From Flavobacterium sp. (GTDB lineage Bacteria > Bacteroidota > Bacteroidia > Flavobacteriales > Flavobacteriaceae), in contig NZ_SEBS01000022.1 in NCBI RefSeq assembly GCF_004211145.1, positions 1 to 60,909 of the forward strand: 60,909 bases of DNA. The letters are read 5' to 3'. The first letter of the stretch is position 1; each line of letters starts with the position of its first letter. The position numbers were made by a program, and so were the translations under genes. Below the pieces are notes generated by a model. The model did not search any database and was not told the origin of the DNA. It saw only the letters and a list, made by a program, of their open reading frames with translations. Shown here piece by piece: positions 42,333 through 50,008 of this stretch.

Positions 42333-43455
42333 CGGCTTTCGCGAATAACGACCCTTTTCGCGCTCTCAACGCAAACTTCGCCAACAGGATAAAGTGCGCG
42401 ACCATCATCGGGGCCACGATCAGCAAATGGATTTTGTCGATCATAAAACCCAAATAAAGCAGAAGGAAAATCACGCATATCATCGACACATAGAAAACGC
42501 CTTTCGCATTGCGTCGGCCGTAAAAAAACACGAGCAAAAGCAAAAGCGGGTTAATGAAAAATGCGTTGTAATTCCATTTCAATTCGACGTGGAACGAATA
42601 CCAACCCGCGATGCAAAAGAATGCGCCGATCAAACCGATGATGGAAAAATAAACCAACGTCACTTTGTCCTTATTTAAAAAAACGAGCAGCAGCAACAAA
42701 GCGAAATACGTGTACACGTTGTTCCACCATGAAAAAGGCGCGGGCTGATCTTCAAAAACCAGCCACGATTTATTTTCCTTGAGCAAAGGCGAGCCGTTGT
42801 TTTGGGCCGACGCGATGCTTTGGTACAATTCGATCGGAAGGAACAGCTGTTTCGCCTTGTCGTCGACGCGCGTCCCGAAGATCACGCTCGTTCCCCATTG
42901 TTCGTAGAAATGCCCGTCGAATTCGGGATAAATGACTTCGCGGTATGAAATTTCGGTATTGCCGATTTTCCTGATCGTTCCGGCTCCGGCGAGTTCGTTG
43001 ATGAGATCGGCGACTTTCGTGGTACAGTTTCGGTCGATGAATTTATATGTGTAAAAACGTTCTTTCGACATCAAGACCAAATTGAGTTTGTTGTACAAAA
43101 GCTGTTTCTGCGCCTGAGACAAATTCAAAACCTGCTCGAAAACCGACCGTTTCTCGTATTCGTAATTGTAGATGAAATCCTCAAAAGTGCTTACCGACAC
43201 GAAGTACTGCAAATCGCCTTTCACGAATCGCAAAGCGAAATTTCCCGTATTGAAATCGAAAGTGCCGTAATTGAAAACCTTGTCGATTCCGGTCGCCGGA
43301 TCGTTTATGCGAAGCGCCGTATGCCCGTAAAGTGAATACAATTCGTTGCCTTTTCCGCACGTCAAAACGCTGATCTGGGCCGAATCGGATAGGGTAACGA
43401 GCTGCCCGAAACTCAGCAACGGCATGAAAATCAACAGGAAAAGGAAACGACGCAT
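42319..43455 (-). CDS. DUF4105-family membrane protein (candidate lipoprotein N-acyltransferase Lnb)
   Basis: The 378-residue product has a signal peptide (MRRFLFLLIFMPLLSFGQ), a periplasmic domain with YGHTALRI (His45) and DRNCTTKVADL (Cys144), and four C-terminal membrane helices from about residue 250. The His/Cys arrangement is that of DUF4105 proteins; as far as I know the Bacteroides lipoprotein N-acyltransferase Lnb belongs to this family, so a role in completing lipoproteins is plausible. It follows the PorV-like gene by 30 bp on the same strand. Confidence 0.8.
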   Translation of the reverse strand: MRRFLFLLIFMPLLSFGQLVTLSDSAQISVLTCGKGNELYSLYGHTALRINDPATGIDKVFNYGTFDFNTGNFALRFVKGDLQYFVSVSTFEDFIYNYEYEKRSVFEQVLNLSQAQKQLLYNKLNLVLMSKERFYTYKFIDRNCTTKVADLINELAGAGTIRKIGNTEISYREVIYPEFDGHFYEQWGTSVIFGTRVDDKAKQLFLPIELYQSIASAQNNGSPLLKENKSWLVFEDQPAPFSWWNNVYTYFALLLLLVFLNKDKVTLVYFSIIGLIGAFFCIAGWYSFHVELKWNYNAFFINPLLLLLVFFYGRRNAKGVFYVSMICVIFLLLYLGFMIDKIHLLIVAPMMVAHFILLAKFALRARKGSLFAKADGTK

Positions 43456-43485
43456 GCGGTTAGGTTTTACGGCAAGATAGCCAAA

Positions 43486-44553
43486 TTACCTGAAAATGCC
43501 CATGTCGACTTTCAGCGAAAAGATGTTCGAATACAAGGCCGCGCTTTGGTCGCCGAGATCGGTGAGCGCATAATCGACCTGAATGCCTTTGTATTTGAAT
43601 CCGATGCCGACGTTGGGTTGGAATCCGACGCGTTCCGAACCGTCAATCTCGGTCAAATTCTGGAAGTTCCCGACACCGGCGCGAATAAATGCCAGGTCGA
43701 TGTATCCGAGCTCAAACCCGACCGCGGGATCGATGCTCACGGCCGACGTCGAAATGATGTCGTTCGTCTGCTCGAAGCGCGTGTTGAGGTTGATCGCGGC
43801 AAGCAACGTCATTTCGTTGTGGAACTCGTATTTTTTGGCGACTCCGATCTGGAGTTTCGGAAGCGTGATCTCAGTACTTTCAGGCAATTCCTGATTTTGT
43901 CCTTCCACGGCATCCTGGACTTTCTGGTATTCGTCCTCGTCGATCATCCAGATGTTGTAGGTCGTCGTGATATCGCGCGCCATGGCTCCGAATTTCCAGC
44001 CATTGCGTTCGAACTGTATGCCCAAATCAAATCCGAATCCCCATGAATTCGCGAATTTCCCGATCACGCGTCTCACGACTTTCGCGTTCGCGCCCCAAGA
44101 CAGGCCTTCGACCTTCAGATGTCGCGCGTACGAGAACATGAACGCATAATCGGCCGTCGAGAACAGGCTGATTCGGTTGTAATCGATATTTCCCTGCTCG
44201 TCGATGAGCTGCGTCGTGTTCATGATGTCGTCGACCCCGAATCGGATCGCCGAAAATCCCCAGGCGCTGCGGTCGTCGATCGGTTTTGCATAGGCGATGT
44301 AATCGTATTGGGCGATGTTCGCGAAATAGCTCGCGTGCATGGCGGCGACCTGTCCGTCTTCAAGATTCAGGATGCCCGCGGGATTCCAATACACGGCGTT
44401 CACGTCGTTCGTGCTGGCCGTGACGGCGTTCGACATGCCCAATGAGGCCGCGTCGACACCGATGTTGAGGAATTCGTTCGAGTATTTTCGTACCGCTTGG
44501 CCGTAAGAGCACAGCCATCCGAAAAGGAACACGAGTAACGAGAGTTTTTTCAA
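43486..44553 (-). CDS. PorV/PorQ-family outer-membrane beta-barrel protein
   Basis: From the TTG at 44553 the product has 355 residues with the signal peptide MKKLSLLVFLFGWLCSYGQ. The typical N-terminal motif EFLNIGVDAASLGMSNAVTA and NDVNAVYWNPAGILNLED follow, as in the PorV/PorQ and FadL-like barrels of the type IX secretion system. The end (LKVDMGIFR) fits a closing beta strand. PorV helps in type IX secretion and attachment of proteins to the surface. This is a homologue of the family rather than a proven PorV. The frame is open upstream of 44553, but the predicted promoter box lies there. Confidence 0.8.
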   Translation of the reverse strand: MKKLSLLVFLFGWLCSYGQAVRKYSNEFLNIGVDAASLGMSNAVTASTNDVNAVYWNPAGILNLEDGQVAAMHASYFANIAQYDYIAYAKPIDDRSAWGFSAIRFGVDDIMNTTQLIDEQGNIDYNRISLFSTADYAFMFSYARHLKVEGLSWGANAKVVRRVIGKFANSWGFGFDLGIQFERNGWKFGAMARDITTTYNIWMIDEDEYQKVQDAVEGQNQELPESTEITLPKLQIGVAKKYEFHNEMTLLAAINLNTRFEQTNDIISTSAVSIDPAVGFELGYIDLAFIRAGVGNFQNLTEIDGSERVGFQPNVGIGFKYKGIQVDYALTDLGDQSAALYSNIFSLKVDMGIFR

Positions 44554-44567
44554 GGCAAAATTTTTTT

Positions 44568-44575
44568 CAAAAATA
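44568..44575 (-). promoter_or_regulatory. Putative -7 box of the PorV-like gene
   Basis: TATTTTTG on the reverse strand, 14 bp before the TTG start at 44553. It matches TAnnTTTG; an upstream TTG is present but 26 bp away. Confidence 0.42.
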
Positions 44576-44648
44576 GCTATTTTTTCTGACGCTTTCCCGC
44601 ACAATTTCAAGCGTGTCGCGAGCGTTAAAAACTGTCTTAAAAACGCGT

Positions 44649-44676
44649 TTGCCTTAAAGTTATTGTACTACATTTG
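44649..44676 (+). promoter_or_regulatory. Putative promoter of the pssA operon
   Basis: TTG (44649-44651), 17 bp, TACATTTG (44669-44676), a full match. The ATG is 30 bp downstream of the box. Confidence 0.55.
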
Positions 44677-44706
44677 TGCTGACCGAGACATTTAAACGAA
44701 CATTCG

Positions 44707-45429
44707 ATGCGCCTTTTGCGACAATTGCCCAATCTCATTACCTTGCTCAATTTATTTTCAGGCTGTATCGCGCTGGTTTTCGCGTTTCAGGAAAATTGGC
44801 TGCTCGCGTTATTTTTCGTGGCTTTGGGAATTTTCTTCGACTTTTTTGACGGATTTTTCGCGCGCATGTTCAAAGCGTCGTCCGAACTCGGTTTGCAACT
44901 GGATTCCCTCGCTGACATGGTCACGAGTGGCGTCGTTCCCGGTGTAACGATGTTTTTCATGTTGAGCCGCGCCGTGCAGCTCAAAGGTTTTTCGCCCGCC
45001 GAACCGAATTTGTGGATTTGCCTGCTCGGATTCGTGATCACGCTGGGCTCGTGCTTCAGGCTCGCGAAATTCAACATCGACACGCGACAAACCAATTCGT
45101 TCATAGGATTGCCCACGCCGGCCAACGCTTTATTTATTTTGAGTTTACCATTGATACGCGAAGGCGATTCGCTTATACTTTTCGAATTGTTCATGGATAC
45201 GTATGTCCTACTGGGCATCACGGCGTTCAGCGCATTCATGCTCAATGCCGAAATCCCGCTGTTTTCGCTGAAATTCAAGAAACTCTCGCTAAAGGAAAAT
45301 GCGACCCAAATAATTTTCCTGTCGCTTGCGATCCTGTTGCTTGCATTTTTCAGATACGCGGGAATTGCGCTTACCATCCTGACGTATATCGCGATGTCGG
45401 TCATCACAAACAAACGCAGTAAAAAATAA
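44707..45429 (+). CDS. pssA: CDP-diacylglycerol-serine O-phosphatidyltransferase
   Basis: The 240-residue integral membrane protein holds a perfect CDP-alcohol phosphotransferase motif, with Asp48, Gly49, Ala52, Arg53, Gly62, Asp66 and Asp70 in the spacing DG(x)2AR(x)8G(x)3D(x)3D. It has about seven membrane helices. It makes phosphatidylserine from CDP-diacylglycerol and serine, the precursor of phosphatidylethanolamine. The start MRLLRQLPNLITLLNLFSGC is typical of bacterial PssA. The stop overlaps the next gene's ATG. Confidence 0.93.
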   Translation: MRLLRQLPNLITLLNLFSGCIALVFAFQENWLLALFFVALGIFFDFFDGFFARMFKASSELGLQLDSLADMVTSGVVPGVTMFFMLSRAVQLKGFSPAEPNLWICLLGFVITLGSCFRLAKFNIDTRQTNSFIGLPTPANALFILSLPLIREGDSLILFELFMDTYVLLGITAFSAFMLNAEIPLFSLKFKKLSLKENATQIIFLSLAILLLAFFRYAGIALTILTYIAMSVITNKRSKK

Positions 45430-46304
45430 TGGCGGCACGCAGACCAGTTTCGGGATCGCGTTCACGCGGTAAGAAATCGAGTGCGGCAAAGAAGTTATCG
45501 CGCTGGCTTTGGGTGCTCGCGGGTTTTCTCTTGTTGTTCGCAATCGCTTGGCATTACCGAAACGGAATCGCATATTACTTCAGCTTCAGGACCGACAAAA
45601 AAGTTTCGGCCGAAGAAAAGCGCCTCGCCGATGTGCGTAACGTCGAAGTTCTGACGCGCCATTACGGCAATGCGATCGGGTTCGACGTGTCGGAATATCA
45701 AGGCGAGATCAATTGGGCGAAAGTCGACTCGGTCGAAGGTTTGTATCCGCTTGATTTCGTGATGATCCGCGCTACGGCCGGAAAGAACAAGGTCGACGCT
45801 TGTTTCAAGGAAAATTGGAAAGGTGCGAAACAGCGCAATTTGATCCGGGGCGCGTATCATTATTATCGTCCGAACGAAAACTCATTGGAACAGGCCGCGC
45901 ATTTCATCTTGAACGTCCGGCTCAAGAACGGCGATTTGCCGCCCGTTCTCGACATCGAGAAAATTCCCGAGAACCAGTCGATGGACAGTCTTATGGTCGG
46001 GCTTCATCGCTGGCTGAATGCCGTCGAAAAATATTACGGCGTGCAACCGATCATCTATTCGGGTCAAAAATACTACGACGATTTCCTGGCCGACGAATTC
46101 GAAGGTTACGTATTCTGGATCGCGAACTACAATTTCTTTGTTGAGGAAATTGACGAGGAATGGATGTTCTGGCAATTCACTGAAAGCGCGAGCATCGAAG
46201 GCGTTCCGGGTCCTGTCGACGTGAACATCTATAACGGGCCGCGCGCCCGGCTCGAATATTTGCGCATCAATCCAACGCAGATGAAGAGTAAGATAGGTAA
46301 ATAA
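45429..46304 (+). CDS. GH25-family lysozyme-like protein
   Basis: The 291-residue protein has a basic N-terminus, one membrane anchor (WLWVLAGFLLLFAIAW, residues 26-41) and a GH25 muramidase domain. The active-site residues are present: Asp86 in IGFDVSEYQGEINW and Asp175/Glu177 in PPVLDIEK. It should cleave the MurNAc-GlcNAc bond of peptidoglycan from the outer face of the inner membrane. Its gene starts within the pssA stop (TAATG), so the two are translated together. Confidence 0.9.
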   Translation: MAARRPVSGSRSRGKKSSAAKKLSRWLWVLAGFLLLFAIAWHYRNGIAYYFSFRTDKKVSAEEKRLADVRNVEVLTRHYGNAIGFDVSEYQGEINWAKVDSVEGLYPLDFVMIRATAGKNKVDACFKENWKGAKQRNLIRGAYHYYRPNENSLEQAAHFILNVRLKNGDLPPVLDIEKIPENQSMDSLMVGLHRWLNAVEKYYGVQPIIYSGQKYYDDFLADEFEGYVFWIANYNFFVEEIDEEWMFWQFTESASIEGVPGPVDVNIYNGPRARLEYLRINPTQMKSKIGK

Positions 46305-46316
46305 TCAAACTGATTT

Positions 46317-46727
46317 ATGGACGCTACGCCAAACTCGGAATCCCAAAAAGTAACGGAATACATCGATTCGCTTGACGCTCAAACAAAAGCCGTCGTCGAA
46401 TTTTTACGCGAATTATTCCTGAACGTCGATCCGGAAATAGCGGAACATATAAAATGGAATTCCCCGAGTTTTTACTATTCGGGGCAAATGGAAGCGTTCG
46501 ATGCCAAGGAATACAAGCGCGATATCGCGGTAATCAACATACATCGTGGCAAAATTTTAATTGTTTTCCCGACCGGCGCAAAAATAAACGACGAAGCCCG
46601 ACTCAAAGGCAAAAATTATCCCGACGGACGAAAAATCATCACGATTGAAAATCTCGAAGACGCCAAAGCGCAAAGCGCGGCGTTACAAAACGGGATTAGG
46701 GATTGGTTGTCGCAGGTTGAAAAGTAA
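46317..46727 (+). CDS. DUF1801 (YdhG/YjbR-like) protein
   Basis: The 136-residue protein has VTEYIDSLDAQTKAVVEFLRELF and HIKWNSPSFYYSG, then YKRDIAVINIHRGKILIVFPTGAK, and ends in a small helix. This is the layout of the DUF1801 family, small cytoplasmic proteins of unknown function. It follows the GH25 gene by 12 bp on the same strand and may share its transcript. I infer no function. Confidence 0.78.
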   Translation: MDATPNSESQKVTEYIDSLDAQTKAVVEFLRELFLNVDPEIAEHIKWNSPSFYYSGQMEAFDAKEYKRDIAVINIHRGKILIVFPTGAKINDEARLKGKNYPDGRKIITIENLEDAKAQSAALQNGIRDWLSQVEK

Positions 46728-46747
46728 CACCTGACTGATGACGGAAT

Positions 46748-47503
46748 TTACTCGCTCTTCGCGTGGAAGTCGATCTTCTTCTTACGCAATTCGAAGTTCT
46801 GCCCCAAATAAACGCGTCTCACCATTTCGTCCTGCACCAATTCTTCGGGCGTTCCGGCTTTTAGGATGCCGCCTTCGAACATGAGGTAACTTTTCTCGGT
46901 AATCGCGAGCGTTTCCTGGACGTTGTGGTCGGTGATCAGGATGCCGATGTTCTTTTCCTTGAGTTGTGCGACGATACGCTGGATGTCCTCGACCGCAACC
47001 GGGTCGACACCTGCGAACGGTTCGTCAAGCAGGATGAATTTCGGGTCGGTCGCCAGCGCGCGCGCGATCTCGGTACGACGTCGTTCGCCACCTGAAAGCA
47101 AGTCGCCACGGTTGGTTCGGATGTGTTGCAACGAGAACTCATCGAGCAACGATTCCATTTTTTCTTCCTGTTGTTCTTTCGTCAAATCGGTGAGCTGAAG
47201 TACGCTCAAGATGTTGTCCTCTATGCTGAGTTTCCTGAAAACCGACGCTTCCTGAGCCAAATATCCGATCCCGTTTTGTGCACGTTTGTACATCGGGAAA
47301 TCGGTGATATCGGTTTGGTCGAGGTAAATATTACCGCTGTTTGGCTTCACCAAACCTACGATCATATAGAAAGACGTGGTTTTTCCGGCACCGTTCGGCC
47401 CGAGCAACCCGACGATTTCGCCTTGGTTCACTTCGACCGAAATGCCTTTTACGACGGTTCTTTTCTTGTAGGTTTTGATTAGGTTCTCGGCTCTTAGGAT
47501 CAT
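46748..47503 (-). CDS. lptB: LPS export ABC transporter ATPase
   Basis: Starting at the ATG at 47503 the 251-residue ATPase has Walker A GLLGPNGAGKTT (Lys41), Q-loop, signature LLSGGERRRTEIARAL, Walker B FILLDEPFAGVDP and the His switch ITDHNVQ. The pattern is specific to LptB, which powers extraction of lipopolysaccharide from the inner membrane by LptFG. The N-terminus MILRAENLIKTYKKRTVVKG is typical. It stands alone on the reverse strand, with a promoter box 58 bp upstream. Confidence 0.92.
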   Translation of the reverse strand: MILRAENLIKTYKKRTVVKGISVEVNQGEIVGLLGPNGAGKTTSFYMIVGLVKPNSGNIYLDQTDITDFPMYKRAQNGIGYLAQEASVFRKLSIEDNILSVLQLTDLTKEQQEEKMESLLDEFSLQHIRTNRGDLLSGGERRRTEIARALATDPKFILLDEPFAGVDPVAVEDIQRIVAQLKEKNIGILITDHNVQETLAITEKSYLMFEGGILKAGTPEELVQDEMVRRVYLGQNFELRKKKIDFHAKSE

Positions 47504-47507
47504 TTTT

Positions 47508-47757
47508 TGCAATTTGAAAATTTGAAAATTTGGAAATTACTTCAAGACCAAATTCGCGTTCAAAGTTATGATTTAACGGATAGTTGCGATCTGGATTAAC
47601 AAAATAATTTGAAAATTGATAACTTGCTAATTCGAGTATGAGTTCGTTCGAGTTTACGTGATAACTCAAAATAAGAGAATTGGAGTACATATCGAGAAGT
47701 TAATTCGATCCAGAGCCAATTTTCAAATTTCCAAATTATCCAATTTTCAAATTAGGC
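47508..47757. repeat. AT-rich intergenic repeats of the AATTTGAAA type
   Basis: Next to lptB three units of AATTTGAAA-like sequence stand in series (47511-47537). At the other end of the spacer (47720-47753) the same motif appears inverted (AATTTTCAAATTTCC). The two ends could pair. Repeats of this composition are common between flavobacterial genes. Confidence 0.6.
47561..47568 (-). promoter_or_regulatory. Putative -7 box of lptB
   Basis: TAACTTTG on the reverse strand matches TAnnTTTG and is 57 bp before the start codon; no TTG at the ideal distance. Confidence 0.38.
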
Positions 47758-48096
47758 TTGTTCCAACGCTTCCCAAAACTCATAAGCTCTCCTCAAATGC
47801 GGAATCACGATCGTGCCGCCAACCAAAGTCGCGATGCCCATGGCTTCCATCATTTCCTCTTTCGTGACGCCTTCCTTGTAGCTGGTTTCGAGATGGTATT
47901 TCACGCAATCGTCGCAACGCAGCACCGTCGACGCGACAAGCCCGAGAAGTTCTTTCGTCTTCACGTCGAGCGCGCCCGCAGCATAAGCGTTGGTGTCGAG
48001 ATTGAAAATGCGCTTGATGACTTTGTTGTTGTCAGCCAGCAGTTTTTCGTTCATTTTAGAACGGTAGTCGTTGAATTCCTGGATCAGATCAGACAT
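47752..48096 (-). CDS. AhpD-like/carboxymuconolactone decarboxylase-family protein
   Basis: The 114-residue helical protein contains CDDCVKYHLETSYKEG, the CxxCxxxH redox motif of AhpD-type enzymes. In AhpD this motif reduces the peroxiredoxin AhpC; many small relatives have unknown partners. The start codon overlaps the tatC stop (TAATG), and it is the last gene of the kdsD-tatC run. Confidence 0.85.
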   Translation of the reverse strand: MSDLIQEFNDYRSKMNEKLLADNNKVIKRIFNLDTNAYAAGALDVKTKELLGLVASTVLRCDDCVKYHLETSYKEGVTKEEMMEAMGIATLVGGTIVIPHLRRAYEFWEALEQA

Positions 48097-48953
48097 TACA
48101 ATTGCTTTTTAGCTTCTTCTTCGAGTTTCTCTTTTGCCTCTTGCTTGAGTTTGTTTTTCACGACATGGCCCGCGATGAATATGCTCACTTCGTAGATGAT
48201 CAACATCGGAATCGAGACGATAACCTGGCTCACTACGTCGGGAGGCGTAACGATAGCCGCGACGACCAACACCAGAACGATCGCCCAACGGCGGTATTTC
48301 CGAAGGAATTCGGCTGTGACCAAACCTAATTTGGCGAGGAAAAATATGATGATCGGCAATTCGAAAAACAGTCCGCACGCGATCACCGAAGTCTTCACCA
48401 TGCTGATGTACGAATCGAGGTTGAACTCGTTCTTCACGATTTCACTTACGTGGAATGTCGCGAAGAAATTCACCGACATCGGAACGATCAAATAATATCC
48501 GAACAACACGCCCATGAAAAACAACAAAGACGAAATCGAAATGAAAACCTTCGCGCCCTTGCGTTCTTTCTCATACAAAGCCGGGCTGATGAAACGCCAC
48601 AATTCCCACAAAATATAAGGAAACGCGAGGATGAAACCACCGGCGATACACGTCCAGACGAGAATCGTGACCTGGCCTTCCATGTCGGTATTCTGGATCA
48701 CGAAGTCGAGTTCGGTCACGCAGATGTCTGAAACGCCGAGCTGGTTCGCGAGGTCGCAAAAGAAACCGTATGTCCAGAAACTCGGTTGCGTCGGCCCGAA
48801 AATAATCGTATCAAATACAAAATCGCTCACGAAGAAAATCAACGTCGCGGCGATCAAAGTCGCGATGGTACTGCGGACAAGCAACCAACGCAATTCTTCC
48901 AAATGGTCCATGAACGACATTTCATTCATGGGTTTTTTAACTCTTTTTGCCAT
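48096..48953 (-). CDS. tatC: Twin-arginine translocase subunit TatC
   Basis: The 285-residue protein has six membrane helices, the N-terminal MSFMDHLEELRWLLVRS with the signal-peptide-binding Glu residues, and FYLIVP-type and LPIIIFFLAKLGLV segments typical of TatC. A periplasmic insertion of about 35 residues (GVSDICVTELDFVIQNTDM) is longer than in E. coli, as often in Bacteroidota. It recognises folded precursor proteins with RR signal peptides. Start and stop overlap the genes on both sides by one base. Confidence 0.93.
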   Translation of the reverse strand: MAKRVKKPMNEMSFMDHLEELRWLLVRSTIATLIAATLIFFVSDFVFDTIIFGPTQPSFWTYGFFCDLANQLGVSDICVTELDFVIQNTDMEGQVTILVWTCIAGGFILAFPYILWELWRFISPALYEKERKGAKVFISISSLLFFMGVLFGYYLIVPMSVNFFATFHVSEIVKNEFNLDSYISMVKTSVIACGLFFELPIIIFFLAKLGLVTAEFLRKYRRWAIVLVLVVAAIVTPPDVVSQVIVSIPMLIIYEVSIFIAGHVVKNKLKQEAKEKLEEEAKKQL

Positions 48954-49918
48954 TATACGACGCCTTCTTTTAAGATGTCGTGCAGATGGATGACGCCTTT
49001 GTAAGCGCCTTCGTCAACGACTATTAATTGTGTGATCGAGAAATCTTCCATGGTATTCAACGCATCGGTGACCATACTTACGGACGATACGCTCTTTGGG
49101 TTTTTCGACATGATATCTTTGGCCGACAGATCGCCGAACGAATCCCGCGTTTCGAGCATGCGTCGGATATCGCCGTCGGTAATGATCCCGATGACTTTTC
49201 CATCATCTTCGACCGCGGTTACGCCCAAACGTTTTTGAGAGATTTCGAAAATGACTTGTTTGATCGATGAATCGGGAGCCACGACGGGACGATGTGTCTG
49301 GTCGAGCATATCGCCCACGCGCAACAACAATTTCTTGCCAAGTGCGCCGCCGGGATGGTATTTCGCGAAACTTTCAGGCCCGAAGTTGCGCATCTCAATG
49401 AGGCAGACCGCGAGTGCGTCGCCCATTACGAGTTGTGCCGTAGTCGAATTCGTCGGAGCCAGATTATTCGGATCGGCCTCAGTAGCGACAGTCGTATCGA
49501 GCACGAAATCTGAATTTTTTGCCAAAAATGACGTGATGTTGCCCGTCATCGCAATAAGCGTATTGCCGAATCGTTTTATAAGCGGCACCAAAACCTTGAT
49601 TTCAGGACTGTTCCCGCTTTTGGAGATGCAGATCACGACATCTCCGGGTTGGACCATTCCGAGGTCGCCGTGGATCGCCTCGGACGCGTGCAAAAACATC
49701 GCAGGCGTTCCGGTCGAATTCATGGTTGCGACTATTTTCTGCGCGATGATCGCACTCTTGCCGATTCCGGTCACAACGAGCCGTCCCGAAGCTTCGAATA
49801 TCAGCTCGGCGGTTTTGGCGAAATCAGGCGTTAAAATGTCAGTAAGATGGGCAATGGCCTCGCTTTCAGCAAGAATCGTTCGCTTTGCGGAAGCCAGTAT
49901 TTTTTCGATTGTAACCAA
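48953..49918 (-). CDS. kdsD: Arabinose-5-phosphate isomerase (KdsD/KpsF)
   Basis: The 321-residue protein has an N-terminal SIS domain (TGIGKSAIIAQKIVATMNSTG, SKSGNSPEIKVLVP) and two C-terminal CBS domains from about residue 205. It interconverts ribulose-5-phosphate and arabinose-5-phosphate, the first step toward Kdo of the LPS core. The start is a TTG at 49918, giving MVTIEKILASAKRTIL, which aligns with the usual N-terminus of the family. It leads a three-gene run with tatC and the AhpD-like gene. Confidence 0.92.
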   Translation of the reverse strand: MVTIEKILASAKRTILAESEAIAHLTDILTPDFAKTAELIFEASGRLVVTGIGKSAIIAQKIVATMNSTGTPAMFLHASEAIHGDLGMVQPGDVVICISKSGNSPEIKVLVPLIKRFGNTLIAMTGNITSFLAKNSDFVLDTTVATEADPNNLAPTNSTTAQLVMGDALAVCLIEMRNFGPESFAKYHPGGALGKKLLLRVGDMLDQTHRPVVAPDSSIKQVIFEISQKRLGVTAVEDDGKVIGIITDGDIRRMLETRDSFGDLSAKDIMSKNPKSVSSVSMVTDALNTMEDFSITQLIVVDEGAYKGVIHLHDILKEGVV

Positions 49919-49939
49919 AAGATTGTAACAGTATAAAGT

Positions 49940-49969
49940 TTGTATCCCTGAAAAAAACTCGTATCTTTA
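49940..49969 (+). promoter_or_regulatory. Putative promoter of recQ
   Basis: TTG (49940-49942), 19 bp, TATCTTTA (49962-49969), one mismatch to the -7 consensus; the ATG follows 39 bp later. Confidence 0.4.
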
Positions 49970-50008
49970 GGGAAAGCAAATGTACATAAATTACCCTAAT
50001 CTCTCAGA

